Positions 13,185 to 26,456 of a DNA stretch of 64,000 nucleotides are shown piece after piece. The position numbers and the translations under genes were made by a program. Below the pieces are notes generated by a model that saw nothing but the letters and a program-made list of their open reading frames with translations, searched no databases and was not told the origin of the DNA. The stretch covers positions 1,997,408 to 2,061,407 of the forward strand of contig RSEF01000012.1 of the NCBI GenBank assembly GCA_003993805.1. The letters are read 5' to 3'. The stretch is from Himantopus leucocephalus (taxonomy: Eukaryota; Chordata; Aves; Charadriiformes; Recurvirostridae). Position 1 is the first letter of the stretch, and every line of letters starts with the position of its first letter.

Positions 13185-13202
13185 TTTCCCTTGCAGGTAT
13201 GT
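13185..13202 (+). other. Candidate zero-length exon (recursive splice site)
   Basis: TTTCCCTTGCAG is followed immediately by GTATGT, with the junction at 13196/13197, so an acceptor abuts a donor as in recursive splice sites of long vertebrate introns. The donor is good, but the upstream pyrimidine tract is only moderate. Confidence -1.
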
Positions 13203-14244
13203 GGTGAACGGAGTCTTTATCAGCTCTTCTGCTCCCCGATAGGGACAATAAAAGGTTTTACTTGTCTAAAGAGCTGCAAAAATTGGCATGCAGCAAAGCA
13301 TCTCTCAGCCCAGTTCAGAGCCTCTCCCCCCTCCCTCCTCTCTCGGCAGCAGAGACGCTGACCTCTGTCGTGGCATGGGCTAATCGGAAACCGGCAGTGC
13401 AGGCATGGAGGCTTTCTTTTCCCTCCACTGTTGGGGGTGTTGCTGTCCTCTAGTCTTGGTGGCATCTGATCTTCAGAGCAGGCAGCAAAGGGGGTCAGCA
13501 TTCAGCAGGATCAGCCCTGGGGTCGTACTGGATTTGTCCTCCGCTGCTGGCAGTGCCAGGTCCCATGGCCAACTCGCTGCCCTGCTGAGCTGTCTGAAGC
13601 AAGTTCTTCTAGGCACTCGTTGGCCAAGTTGTTGGTGTACTTAACTAAAGTGGTCCCAGGCCAGGAGAGAGACCCTCCTGAGCTGCAGTGCATCAGGGGT
13701 TCGGGTTGGGGGGCAGCATGCAGTGCTGCGCTTGTGGCCCTGGTGGGTTTTTCTGCTGCAGTGCGATATGGCCCTGGATTTTACCTTGTGGGTGACTTCT
13801 AGGCATGCCAGAAGGCCACCAGTGGTCACACCCTGGCCTGCTTGGTCCCAGAGCAGTGTCCAAGTCAAGGGACACGTTACCCATCTCACCTAGGCAGCAA
13901 AATGGGGGAGGAAAGAGGGAATAAACATAGTTCTGGTGAGCTCAGATGCAGCCGGTGGTTTTGGTGGGATGTGGGGCTCCATTGCCCCATGCACACCTGC
14001 CCTGTTCCAGCCACACGGCTATGGACAGGAGCTCTTGTGTTCATGGAGAAAGGACCACAACCAACATCAACCTTGTGCATGCTCAAGTACAAAACATTTA
14101 AAGGTAGGATCTCTGTGCTCTGTTAATTCATAGTGACAAATCCATCCCTCTTCCCACTTCTTTGCTAATTGATGGTTGGTGGCTTTTGTTTTTAATTCTA
14201 TTTTTAATTCACTCCTAATCAAATCCTGACTGACTGTCCCCATG

Positions 14245-14282
14245 TATTTATTTATTTATTTATTCATTTGTGTGTGTGTGTG
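14245..14282 (+). repeat. Microsatellite (ATTT)n followed by (TG)7
   Basis: About five ATTT units at 14245-14264 are followed, after a short interruption, by seven TG units at 14269-14282. Confidence -1.
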
Positions 14283-17200
14283 TCTTCTCCTGCCTCGCGA
14301 TTGTTCTTGCGCTGGACCTGCTCCAGTAATCCAATTTGAATCCAATCTCCCAGGTCTGGAATTCTAATTTACAGATTGCAGAGGGGAGCCGAACAATGCC
14401 CGCACACCAGGATGGGGGTTTATTGTCTAATCTAATCAGGGGCAATCAGATGTTTGTAACAAGTCTATCAAAACTGTATTGGGCCAGTTTGCCGAGCAAT
14501 GTAACCGGCTCTCTTAATAGCACTAACACGATTTAGGGCTTCCTGCACTTTCATGCAGATTATGTTGAACGTTTCCCTTTCTTCTCCCATGAAGGCTTGG
14601 CAGCAGCCCAGCCCCATGGGCTTTACAACTTGGTAAGCTGCTCGGTGCACTCGGCGGCTGCGGAGGTGTGCGAGGGCGCAGGGGCTCCTGCTGCTGCCTC
14701 CCCCGGCACTGCCGCACGCTGGAGGTTGGAGGGCTCCTGGGATGATCCCGTTTGGGGGCACCCCTGAAAGGTACGGACTCTGTATCGCAAATGCGTCTGG
14801 AGTCATGGATGGGGGAGTGAAAAGCAGTGGTCCTGACCTGTTAAAATACTCGGTAAGTCTCCACAGCAGGTCTCTAGCCCTGTACCCGTGCTGTCAGCCT
14901 TCAGCCACCGTGGGCTTGTCTGGCCGTTGGCAAAGAACGAATGGAGAAACCTGTGTCCAACGGCAGATTAAGGCTGTGTTTCTGGGTATTTGCTTTAAGA
15001 AGTTTGGATGGTTGCAGTTCAGAGAAGAAACCTCGTTGGGGTTTTTTGGGATGCCCTCCAAGGGCCTGGAGCAAAAGAGGAGGCAAAACCAGTTCTGCTA
15101 ATGAGCGCGCGTGTCTCTTAGTATAGCTCTCCAACCCAGAGTGGAGTTTTCTTACTTTTCCTGTGCAAATAAATAGTTTCCTGACTTTCCCCTTCACAAA
15201 AACTGAAATATCCCTCTGGTTCCCTGCCCTGGCAGCTTGCTGTCAGCCAGGAGGTGAACTTACCCTGGTTCTCACGCTCCAGGTCTGTACGACTTAGCTC
15301 TGTACCTGATGCCTTTGCCTAGGGATGGATTTTAGGCTTATGGATTCTTCCCTGCCCCAAAGCATCATCCCTTTGGCAGGGGCTATGTGCTGCACTCATC
15401 CGAGGCAGGCACGTCGAGGGGAGCTGTGGCGTGCTGCCGGTCCCTGCGTTGCGTCCAGGGCTGAGGTTCGTGGTCTCAGGTCATACAGCAGCGCTGGGAG
15501 ATTTTAGCCTGAGCAAAGCTTGCCCTCGTGCCTGCTCTCCGAGCGCTGCCGGGCTGGTTTGCACGCACAGGGAGGAAGACTATGAACTCCCTGTAATGGG
15601 AACTAACCTTTCTTTGAGAGTTTAATTGCTGCACATGCCCTGCCTTTCTGCACCCTGCGGTGTGAGGAACCCAGAGACCGCTGAGACCAAGTGAAGAGAA
15701 GGATGAAATAGTCCTTAAAAGGGTGTTTTACTTCCCTTCCTAAAACTGTGTTGTGTATTTGACAGCAGTTTGCATGTTGTTTTTCAGTTTTTCCTGGTTT
15801 CTCTAGCGCAGGAGCAGTGCTTTTAGCAGAGGTGGAGGTAACTAAAGCCATTAGTGTTGTCAAGGGATTTGCAGCAGTTGTAGTTCTTGGCTGTCTCAAA
15901 GCTCAGATCCATCAGCCTGGTCCTTTCCCTCTCGTTCTCCCGAGGCCTGGCAGGGCTGCCTTATTCCATGCACTAAGGGGATGCGTTCGGGGATGGTTGA
16001 AAGGATAAAAGAAGATGAGCAAGACTTACTGGTCTATCTATATAGACAGATAGAGATATAAAAATGGTGAGTGATGCAATAGAGGGGGTCTCCGAGGGAA
16101 TTGGTGCTAGGGAAGAGAATTGCCATTTAATTCTTTATAAAACAACCTTTAAACATGGTTGGGAAGGAATGTTTGCAATGATAGCAAAATAAAAGAAACC
16201 ATGTCACTGAACAAGGGATTTATTTGAATTTCCTTGGTTAGTTTTGGCGTGAGAAAATGCATTTCCATGGCAGTTTGGTAGCTAGAATCACTTCTGCGCC
16301 CTGTGTTATGGCTTCATAATCTGTGCATGGTGGGAGAGGGCGAGCGGGGGATCTTTATTGCCCCGGGGTTGCCTGTAGTTTTGCAGGGAATGTGTACTTC
16401 TGCGCTTACGGATCTCCTTTCAGTCTGTGGGAGCCCTCTGTGCTGCTGTGCATCCTTGAAGAGCTCTCTGAAGCCTAAGGTCTTGGGCAGAGAATGCTCC
16501 CCCCAATTTATTCTCTTGTTTCATGTTTTTTCCTCTGAATGTTTGAAATGCATCATCTGGGATGGAAGGCTCTTATGTTGAATGGGAATAATTGACCTGG
16601 GAAGAAAAACTGAATCATTTTGGAGTCAATTCAGGTAGAACGAGGATTATCTTTTTTTAAGGGTTTCATCCCCTAGTTGAACTAAAAATCAATTATTTGT
16701 ATAGCTCTGTTTATGGACAAGTAGCGAAGTTAAAGACTAATGATCGAGGGGGTGGAGGCTTGGTCCTGCAGGTTAATGGACTTGCATGAAGCTTTTTTGT
16801 CTTAAGGCGGGTTTTGAAGAGAGCTTTTCTTTTCCTAAAGAAAGTGGATTTGGCAAGTCTCATTTCTGCAACCCACGAAACGCAAATTGGTTTTGGCACA
16901 ATTCATCTCGGTAGGTCTCTGCGCGAGAGTCCTGTGCCTTGAATAGCGGGGATAGCCGCAGGTGAAGAGCAGGAGGCTCGGGTGAAGATGGCTCGCGTAG
17001 TAAGCATTTAGCTTGGCTCTGGGCAAGTGGTGCTGTGCTGTTACGCACAAGCCGGCATGCGAGCGCGCTGTCTTGTAGTATGGTGTCCAGTGAGGGCTGT
17101 GCTTTCTGTTCCGCGTAGCTTTGCTTTGAATCCGCTGCAGCTTTAACGGTGTGAGCCTGAAACCCGTCAGCATCCAGCCCTACCCCATAGCAAGGAGCTA

Positions 17201-18587
17201 TTATATATTCCCGGAGCAGCTGATGTCCATTAAATGTTTGAGTGACACTACAACAATGTGTAAAATATCTGTGATAAGGATCTAGCAAATCTTAATAAAA
17301 AAAAAAGGCGACAAGAATGTAAATTGCGCATACAATTGTGATAAAGAGCCAGAGATAACATTAAAGAGATTGTATCAATTTAATGCAAGTTTAGTGCCAA
17401 AGCCTGTGATCTGCTCTTTAAAGAGGAGTTGTTGGGAGCCCGTGGTATTCCAGCAGACAATGCTCAAATCGTCCCGGTCCTCTGGACCGGCCATCCCTGC
17501 AGCCAGCATGCTGCATGGAAGCTGTCTGCTTGCAAGGGATTAATGGAAACCTTGCCTGCCACTATAATAAAAATAACATTCCTTGGAAAAATAAAGTGCC
17601 CCTCTGCCTGCTGGCCTTTGGGTCCCTCAAAATGCAATTAAAAAGCAGCTTAATACTGCCATGTGATGAGAAATCTGTCAGCATTCACAGGCACGGTCTG
17701 AAGTGAAAGAGAGATGAAGCAGATGTGAGCAGAAATATTTACCCGTGCGCCTGCCTGATGGTGCGTGTGGAGCAGCCGGCTGAACTGGGACGTGCGGGGC
17801 TGGAACTGGGTTAGCTGGGGGAGCTGGGGCAGCAGGAGCGGCTCTGCGGGCATGGAGCTGGGCTGCAGCGGTGCCTGCGTGGGCATGGGAGCTCATCCGA
17901 AACACAGCCCCCTGCTTGCCTGGGCCGGCCAGAGTCCCCTGATTTCTGGGCTGGTGTTTCTGCTTTTCTGCTTTACATCCTTGCTTTCCGTCCCTCCTCT
18001 ACTGTTTCCAATATGCCGTGTCCCCGAAAGTGGCTGAGGAGCATGGTGGTAAAGGCTGTTGGAAGTACCCTTACAGGTTTGATGGAAGTGGCAACTCCAG
18101 TTCTCTCAGCACGGTGCAGGGCTGCCAGCCGTAGGTTGGTATTTGTGCCTGCCAAAACGCCTTTCCAAAACTTTAAACGTAATAATGGGAATTAAAACTC
18201 ATTTTAAATGGTGGTTGGTTTTTTATGTTGGGTTTTTTTTTCTGCAGGCATGAAAATTAAAAAAAAAAATAAAATCCTTTAAGTAAAGTTGGTAATTTCT
18301 TAGCAGGTGGGGGATTGTAAAGGCTGGGACTGAACCCCCCCTTCCAGACTGGGATGGTAGCGCAGGGCTCCCGCGAACACCAGCACTGCTGCCTGGCGGT
18401 GGCTGATCACCTGGCTCCGGCGCTGCCAAACGAGCGGGTGTCTTTGGCCGTCCTGGGTTTGCCTTTTGTGTCCCGCGACTTGTAAGAGGCGGGAGTTGGA
18501 ATCCCACCTCAGCTCCACACAAAGAGCTGCTGTAGCAACAACAACTTTATTGGAGTTGTTGCTGGGAGCAGTGTTTCATATTGCACG
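14283..18587 (+). other. CACNA2D2: CACNA2D2 intron 3, AT-rich block with candidate conserved non-coding sequence
   Basis: No coding signal. About 14310-14530, 16120-16300 and 17205-17420 are AT-rich, lack simple-repeat structure and stand out from the GC-richer surroundings. The 17205-17420 piece carries several GATA-type (TGATAAGG, TGATAAAG, AGATAAC) and ACAATG/ACAATTG words. These are the kinds of stretches that often prove conserved between birds and mammals, but conservation cannot be tested from a single sequence. Confidence -1.
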
Positions 18588-18601
18588 CCAGTAGATGGCA
18601 C
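18588..18601 (+). promoter_or_regulatory. CTCF-like motif, + orientation
   Basis: CCAGTAGATGGCAC fits the core consensus CCASYAGRKGGCRS at all 14 positions. Occupancy cannot be judged from sequence alone. Confidence -1.
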
Positions 18602-18941
18602 AGCTTTTATATCAGCTAATTATATAGGGAGAAAATGCCGGTCTGTGCCGTTCCTGTTGCTAATCTTAGCCATGCCTTGCTCTCCACTCGCACAAATAAA
18701 GATATCTCTGCTGATGTGCCTGAAATTGAAGAAGTGGGATAAGATTACGGGAGAAGGTGTTGAGCTTTGCGACATTGAGAGGCGGTGGGAAACCATGATG
18801 GGGAAGAAGGGGTAAGCAGCTGTGCTCTCGGGTGAGCGTGGAAGCAGATAAGCAAACTTGAAGGTGGTGGTAGTTTGGCTTCCCATGTACATTCCAGCGA
18901 GTGATGGATTCCCTTAGGATAAATGTATTTGACAGCTCCAG

Positions 18942-19015
18942 CTTTACGCATGGGGAAACTGAGGCCTGGAGAGATCATACTTTGTCTTTGATACACCAGG
19001 GAACAAGAGCTGTGC
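18942..19015 (-). mobile_element. MIR-like SINE fragment
   Basis: TTTACGCATGGGGAAACTGA followed by GGCCTGGAGAGAT resembles the antisense core of the amniote MIR SINE (TTTACAGATGAGGAAACTGA then GGC..AGAGAG). The match is from memory and covers a short core only. Confidence -1.
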
Positions 19016-20522
19016 CTCCTAATTAACTTCTGGGACTTTAGCTACAAGGTGTCCTTCATGCCTGGTTACTGCAATAACATCTCCCTGGAGCTCAAAGCTC
19101 CTTCTCTCTGCTCTGCTTGGGTTTGGCACTATTGTTCCCTGGCCAGTTCAGGCTTTGAATGTGAAATTTTTTAGCAGAAAATGTAAAACGCACCCTTCTG
19201 AAAGATTTCGGCCTTAAATCTTCTCCCTGCATGATGCTGCCCAGTTGTTTTGCACCTCCCCTAAGCCAAAGCAGCGCTCTGGCCCGTTCGGGCTGGGCAT
19301 GTGGGGCTTGCTGAATGGTGGCCACTGGAGCCTGGGAGGGCTTCTCAATGGACAGCCGTGAAATGGAGAGTGAGGTTGCTGGTCCCTCCGCACCCCTGTT
19401 CCGGGACATGTGCAGAGACCTCAATGTCAGAAGCAATCTTTCTTCCTACCTTCTGCCTGCTGAGGAACTTCTTTTCGTGGCTGAAATTGATTCTTGTGAG
19501 TGGATGGAAAGGATATATCCCAAATCTTGAGGGCCTGGAGTGCGTGTGGAATATAAAACAGAGCGTACGTATGTGCTGCTGTAAATAGAGTTGTCACTCT
19601 AAAAGAAATGGGGTTTCTAGTGCTTGTCAGATCACTTTAAAACCATTTTTATTACTAGATTACATTCTAAGATAAAGTTTATTGTAGCAAAAAAGAGGGA
19701 AGGTGAAGGATTTGACTGCAGATTTGGAAACACACTTAAAAATTATGAAGAGTCTTCAAGCCTTAGCTGAGGGCAGACTGCCCGCTTCAGGGTTTTCCTG
19801 TGGGGCATCTCCTGCCCAGATGAGTTAAAAGATGATTTCCCGATTTCGGTGCAAACTGTCCTCTAGCATATCACCTTTTATAACCAAGCAATGATGCGCC
19901 ATGTGGACATTGGCACAGAAGCTCCAGCTCACAAGTCTGTGTCCTGCGTATGGAGCAGAAACCCTTCCAGGGCGTCTGTCCCAGCTGGGAGTCGTGGGGA
20001 ACACCCCGTTCCCCGCGTGTGGCTTTAAAACAACTGCCCTAAGGATTTCGTGTCAAAACTGAGGATCAGTCCAGGCACATGCTGACCTCCTTCTTTCCCT
20101 TCCTCTCCCTCATGAGTATTGCTCCTTAAACATTTTGCCCTAGTTACATCCTTTGTCTGTGCTCTTACTTTTACTGCTAAGTCTGCAAGCAAAAGAAAAC
20201 ACTGGGTAGGTGCCAACTCTTTTCTTAGCTCTTCCTTTCAGATACCAGTAGCATCCCGTTTTCTAACCTAGCCCCTTCCATCTTTTCCTCCTAGTTTTAC
20301 TTAGTGATACTCGTCTACTTTTGATATGTATCAGTGAAAAAGTTGTTCTCCGTTGCCTCAGCTGTTCGTTTGATGCAGCACGCCGAACAGTGGCCTCCTT
20401 CTCCTTGGACTTCAGAGTTGTGTTGTTTCGCGTCTACCTGCTCCATCTACCATCCTAGTTTAGATAACCACCAAGCGCATCACAGACCGGACGCTGGCAG
20501 TTGTTTTGCAAGCGCCATCTGA

Positions 20523-20600
20523 ACGCCGCAGCCCCCCGCGCCGCGCAGAGCGAGGGTGGTACGGAGATGCAAACAGAAGGGCGATCTGCGACCGGGGAGG
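20523..20600. promoter_or_regulatory. Small CpG cluster
   Basis: About 11 CpG in 78 bp, including CCCGCGCCGCGCAGAGCGAG. It is too short to meet usual CpG-island length criteria and is reported only as a local anomaly. Confidence -1.
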
Positions 20601-23600
20601 GATGTCTGGATGCGGCAAACCTCCTGCTTGCAAACCACCTTGTAGGTTTGGTCAGAACTTGACTTTTTTCAACAGGGCGCAAATATTTGAAAGTCACTCA
20701 GTATCTGGAGCGGCGAGAAGAAAGTCATCCGGATTTAACCCGTAGACTTGTGTAGAGCCATGTTTACCATCACCTCTGGCCTCTAAAGAACCGGGTTTAT
20801 TTTGCATTCAGACTAATCCAGGTACTCTCCGCTACCTTGATATTAGTGGTTTTCTGTCTCTCCCACCTCCAGCCTCTACTCAAACCCAGAACCTCTGCAA
20901 GGTCCCATTCTGAGGAGCTGTTTTGCTCCCTCTGTGCTGAGCATCCCTAAAACCTGAGCCGTAATAGCATCCCTGCTAATTATATCACTGCAGATTTATT
21001 TCATGGTAATATTATTGCTGGCCTCAGGCATCACCACTATCATCGGAAAACATCGAATGATCACAGCTCCTTAGCTGCCTCCATTAAACCTGAGAGAAGC
21101 GTCTGGGCCTGTTTATAAGTTTGTCTTTTGATGAGAGCCAAGGATTGATGAGCTGGTGGATGTGAGGTTTGCAGAACGTGCCCTGGAGGGAAGCTTGCCT
21201 CGTCACAGCAGCCATAAGGTGCAGATGGCAGGAGCGCTAGCTGAATGCATATGCAGCCTGGGAAGCGGGGAGTGAGGCGAGAGCGTCACCTTTATCTCTT
21301 CAGGGCAGACCTTGCCCCTCCCTTGCAGCAGCATCCAGCGCCGAGGGCTGTGCAGCGGGATGGCTCTGCGCTCCGGACCAGCGGTGCTGGGGGCTTGGTC
21401 GGAGCCGCTCCCAGGGAAGGGGGGCGTTTTGAGTAAGAAAGACGTCTTGTGATGCTTTCTGCTGAAAGTCTTGGAGGCAGGGCAGAAGAAAAGGCAAATA
21501 CATCCATGCTGTTCTTCAACAAAAAAAAAAAAAAAGGAAAAAGAATTCAAGAGTTTTCTCTATGTTTTCCTTGCTAGAAATAAAATACTGCAGCTGGTGT
21601 GCTGGGTACCAAGGCCGCCTGCGAAGAGCGTGGCCGTAGGTCGGTGCTGTATCCCCAGGGCTGTTCTGTTCCTGGGACACAGGCTCGTAGCTGCTTGGTG
21701 CTGCAGGCTGCATCCTTTACGGAGCACAGCGGTGGGGTGGCAGTAGGTCTGTAGGGTGAAGCACTTGGTGCTGAAGAGCCAATATCCACACTCTGGGTTT
21801 TGGAGGATGTATTAAAATATTTCAGCATACATCCCAGTACTGCTCAAGTTCGTTGCGAGGGAGTTTATGTCTGTGCCTGAAGGTCTGACTTGCAGGGATG
21901 GGGTGACCAGCATCCCTGGCCGGTGCATTGGTCTTCCCTATGGATGCCCATGGTCCCCAGATGGCCACCTAAGGGAACAGCGTAAGATTATCACGGATCT
22001 GAGATATAGCTCATGTGGAGAACGCGAGGAGGTAACTTACCAAGACCCTTTTCAAGATCTATAGAAGTGGATCAGTTGTTATTGATTTTACTGTGTCTGG
22101 CCGTAAAGTCCTTTCTGGTTATGGTGTGAAGTGCTCCAGCACAGTGATGAGTGGGCCAAAAACTTTACTGAAATGGGGTCAATACATTACGTGCAGACAA
22201 AAGGCACTTACACTCAGACTGCATCAAGTCTCCTGGTAATTTCAGCAAAACAGTCAGAGCAGAAATATGCTGATAATTATTTAAATTAGACTCCGAGCAT
22301 TGAATTTTTTTTCTTCAAGTAACAGCACTTCAGCACTTGTCCAGATGAGTGCTAATTTACCCAAATGGAAAGGTTTATTAAACATGCCAGCCAGTGCTTT
22401 AGTAATATTTAGGACAGCAATTTTGCTTTATTATATCTCTTAACAAAGAGGACACAGGCTTCTTGATCCAGCACCAGAGCAGTCGGGGGATGCTGGGCAA
22501 GATCATTGTCAGCTCTGCCTGGTCTTGAATTAAGGTAAATCTTTTTTGCTTCAATTTTGCCTCTTTGCCAAGTGCAAACATGGGACCTGATTTGAAAAAA
22601 CTTCACTGTGTTGACCAGATTGAAGGACGCTCAAAATCCGGATGTCTTCTAGGTGCAGGAGTCATGGCTGTGATTTGGAAACATTGAAGGATGAAATTGA
22701 GTTTGCTCCATTGAAATGGGCCCCGAGGCACATGCTGAGGAAGATGAGCCTTAGCTCCTCCTGCTGCCCCTTGCTCGCTCCAGGGCGCATTTGGCAACTG
22801 TCTTGTTTTCTAGAGAAGTTCAGGTGCACGCAGACAGTCCCAGCCCCGCGTTGTTTGCCTTCCCTCACTGATCTGTCGCACACAGCCTCATGGTCTCAGT
22901 TGTTACCATGCATGCTGTCATATATGTGTGCCTACAAGCAGGTAGATACAGTTGAATCTGAGCTGGAAGCTACTCTCTGCGTCTATATTTCACCACCAAA
23001 GCTCTGTCTTGAGATTAATCACGATGTGGCACACTGGATTTGCTGTTTCCCTTAGGGCTCTACATTTATTTGTTTTAGATATTTAAGATGCTGCTTCACA
23101 AAGCCCAATGGATTGAGGTTCTGCTAAGATGTCCACTAGAAGGCTTCTGCTACTCTTTGTGGGTGCAGATGTTTGGTTCTGTAGTTTCTCCCAGGACTCA
23201 GATGGGGAATTAGGACTACTTGCATGGATTAGAGATAATACAGAATTGCCTTAGTCTGAGAATCTCCTCACAAAGAGGACGGTTATATGGTGTGAGTGTT
23301 TCTTGGAGATCCATCCAGGGGGAAATTTCTTTTAGGCTTTGAAATTCCTCTGGGTCCTCCAGAATAAAGACCATCACCTCCTTTATGACTTGCGTGCTCA
23401 CCAAGGACATGAGGATTAGAAATCCTGTATAACGTACCAAAATCTATGTTGTGCTGTTACATCTTTAAGACCTTGCCTGGGGCAGAGAGGCAGGAACAGA
23501 ATTTTGAAAAGGACTTCAGTTTGCTGCTGTTAAAGTTTTAATATGAGTTGAAGGAACAGCGTAAGGACAGAAGTTCACTACCTTTCTGCCGTAGAACGGT

Positions 23601-25397
23601 ATATTTTGCAAACATTGTGTTCATTGATAATAGTATTTTTCCATCTTCTGATTATTGGTGGGAACTGTCATCTTTGCTGTTTATAGTAGATGTCTTCCTT
23701 TACTGAAACTTTTTCTTTCTTGCTCCTTCCATAAATATCTTTTCCCTCTCTCTCCTTCTTTCCTCTTTATTCCCCCCAAGACTGCTATGTTAAACTATCA
23801 TACTATAAATCTTGGGAGTGTCTGGAGCTCTGGCTTTTTGCTGAAGATTTGGCAAGGGAGAACCTATTGGAGTTCTGGGTTGTAAATTCTTCCAGAGCTC
23901 AGATGCAAGTTACAGCCAACAGTGATGGGAAGGTTTTGGCTTGATTCCAGGCAGTTGGTCTATCTTCGGTACCATCGGGTGAGCAAGTGGTGTCAGAGCA
24001 ATGACTGGAAAGGCTGTGGCTGCTCCCCTATGCAAGTGCAGATGTTGAATGTCCCAGAGGAGAAACAGAGAAGTGGATCTTCTCTAGAGTTAATGCAGAG
24101 GCTCTCTAATCTCCACAGAGAGCTGGAGTCACCCCAGGCAGGTCCTGTTCTGCTGGAAGTGCAGAAGAGGTGCTGGAAGGAAACATGCCTTCTCTGCTCC
24201 CCAGCATGGGTGGGCAGGAGGTCAGGTCTTCTAGGGAGCATTGTTGATTCCTATCCTCCTCATGCTCCGGAAGGGACAGAGCACTGTGCTGTCACAGCTC
24301 CTGAGAGAGGTGGGCAGTGTGTGCCCAAGGGACAGATCTGGTGCACAATGATAGCATAGCATGGAGATGGACACCTTACTACTTGCACGTGCTTGGTCAC
24401 CAGCTCAGCTTTGGGCTTCCTGCTCTTCATTGTGCAGAAAATTATGTCCTGTGGTGCATCCGATAGCACAGTGTCACGAGTATTTCTAGCAGGTCCTCAA
24501 GTCTGTAGAGCAGCAGAGCTTGTTGTAGGGACAACAGTGCTGCCTTACCCAAATGTGTTTGGTGGGACCAGTTAGTGAGCCCTGCTCTCTCGCCCACCAG
24601 CTGCAGCATCCCGCCAGGCAGTGATCCTCTTCTGGTGAAACCCACTTTAAACAACGTTTGCAAAATATGGCTGCTGCTAAGTGTTTCAGGGCAGCAAGCA
24701 CGTTAAAACCCAGCCATGGCTATCGATTTCACATTGTGCAATAGTGTCACTATTTACAGTCCTGGCAGTTGGCTGGTAGGAATATGAAATTTTCAGAATG
24801 GGGAATATAAATGGAAATAATTTGAAAAGAAACTCTCATTCTGCATTATTGACAATATGTATTCTTTAGCATTTGGTGTCCCTGCGACACCTGGTCCATG
24901 GCAGAGTCCCAGTGTGCCATGAACTCATCCGTCCATCCACAGTAACAAGGATGCGGGGAAGAAGGTTAGAGAAGCCCTCCCAGCTTATCCACCTTTAAAA
25001 AGTGTAGAGAGACAGACAGTGTGGGATTCAATTTTACTGTTCTAGCACCTTTCTCACCACCCTGATTGGAAGTGCTTAACCTCCTCTTCATTAATCAGTT
25101 TGAATTTTATCTAAAATTCATCCTCAATGAAGGTAAATTAGACAGAGTCTACTGCTTCAATCTTGGGCTGAAAATGATGGCAGTGCGTGCAGGGTTTAGC
25201 AGGTAAGTGCATTGCAGCTGGGATCAGAATGACACTGTATTTTTGGTGGCTCCTAAGGCTAGAGGAGTCGGCCATACCCTGTGCGCTCAGTTCCCAACAG
25301 GCACTGCAGGCAGGACAGGTGCGTGACATTGTACCAGTGAATCCCAGGTGACATATGATTGGGGTGCCTCAACCCAGAGCAGCAATACAGGTCAGTC

Positions 25398-25487
25398 ACC
25401 AAGTCACTGAGGTTGGTAGGGTCCTCTGGAGATCATCCAGTTGAACCCCTGCTCAAAGCAGGGTGAGCTGGAGCAGGCTGCCCAGGG
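25398..25487 (-). mobile_element. CR1 LINE 3' fragment
   Basis: The stretch with CACTGAGGTTGG, CTCTGGAGATCATCCAGTT, CCCCTGCTCAAAGCAGGG and GGCTGCCCAGGG matches, from memory, the reverse complement of the CR1 region just before its 3' end. CR1 is the dominant retrotransposon of birds. This is a short truncated remnant with no coding capacity. It is the best single clue that the host is a bird. Confidence -1.
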
Positions 25488-25510
25488 AATCAGTTGTTCT
25501 TAGGGAGGTT

Positions 25511-25590
25511 GCTATCATTGTCCTCATTTTACAGGTGGGGAGAGTAAGCTCTGGGTAGTGAGTTGGCTGTGATACCTGGAAGGTCAGTGC
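25511..25590 (-). mobile_element. MIR-like SINE fragment
   Basis: CTATCATTGTCCTCATTTTA then CAGGTGGGGAGAGTAAGCTC resembles the antisense MIR core. It lies immediately beside the CR1 remnant. Confidence -1.
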
Positions 25591-26308
25591 AGGTGGTTGG
25601 GGTGACGTGGCTGGCATGATGGTGAGGTGAAGAAGGCCTTGAGGCTGCAAGGCACGTACGTGTGTGCTTACTCATTTCACGAGCTCCTGGTTACAATGGC
25701 ACTGTCTTTCCATTAAGGAAATTTCTTCAGGAATCAAAGCTACTAAGATCTGTAAGACTTGAAGAGCTTTGAGATCTGTACATAAATGCATCGGAGAGGT
25801 CTGTCGTCTTCTCTGAACAGCTACTTTACTGTTGGATGTTTCTGTACAGGGAAGTGTGGAAAACAAGGAATAAAGGGGATAAGAGGCAGTGAGCTCTGTT
25901 TGTAGAGTCCTTGGCCTTCTGGTCACCTTTCTACTTGGATCCTCTGTAACAAGGACTCTTGGGAAGTGGTCTTCTAGTGGTCTGCTCAAGTTCAGCCGAT
26001 GGGGCAGTTACACAGTCCCTGTGATGAGTGCGTGGCATCCTGGTCCATCCTGCCATGCCCACAGAGCAGTCTTACAGCTCCTGCCATAAGGTTTCCTGGA
26101 AAAATTAGGCAAATAGCTAGGCGAAATTGTGGAATGCTCAAATGTGGAATGAGTATCCCACTGGGGTAACTCTGTCCCAGCCAGCCAGAGAGCATCTTAA
26201 ACGTCTGATGAATCTTTCGTGGTAGGATTTCAGCCATACCCTTTCCTTGGGAAGAGATGATGACTGCAAGGCATTTGCTTCTGAACTCCTCCACCTAGCT
26301 GAAACCTG

Positions 26309-26408
26309 NNNNNNNNNNNNNNNNNNNNNNNNNNNNNNNNNNNNNNNNNNNNNNNNNNNNNNNNNNNNNNNNNNNNNNNNNNNNNNNNNNNNNNNNNNNN
26401 NNNNNNNN
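26309..26408. other. Assembly gap of exactly 100 N
   Basis: One hundred consecutive N, the conventional size for a gap of unknown length. Sequence may be missing here, so the true intron length is uncertain. Confidence -1.
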
Positions 26409-26456
26409 GTGAAAGTCGAGGTGAAGATTTCCCGTGGACCTTCTGGGCTCTCAGTC

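Larger units (their letters stand above)
7652..14244 (+). other. CACNA2D2: CACNA2D2 intron 3, first block (no gene seen)
   Basis: Unique-looking intronic sequence with no recognised exon of the host gene. A TA/TG-rich simple repeat lies at 12166-12222, and a zero-length-exon-like splice site lies at 13196/13197. Nothing else stands out. Confidence -1.
18602..25397 (+). other. CACNA2D2: CACNA2D2 intron 3, block (no gene seen)
   Basis: Intronic. It holds a MIR-like fragment at 18942-19015, a small CpG cluster near 20523-20600, a 15-A run at 21521-21535 and an AT-rich candidate conserved element at 22255-22440 (contains GATAATTATTTAAATTAG and an E-box CACTTG). The remainder, including 22600-25390, shows nothing I can name. 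Confidence -1.

Noticed and set aside
21765..21785. GGTGCTGAA considered as a REST/RE1 site.
   Set aside because: Only one half-site is present. The other half does not match at any usual spacing.
25190..25210. CAGGTAAGTG considered as a recursive splice site.
   Set aside because: The sequence before the AG is purine-rich with no pyrimidine tract, so it lacks an acceptor.
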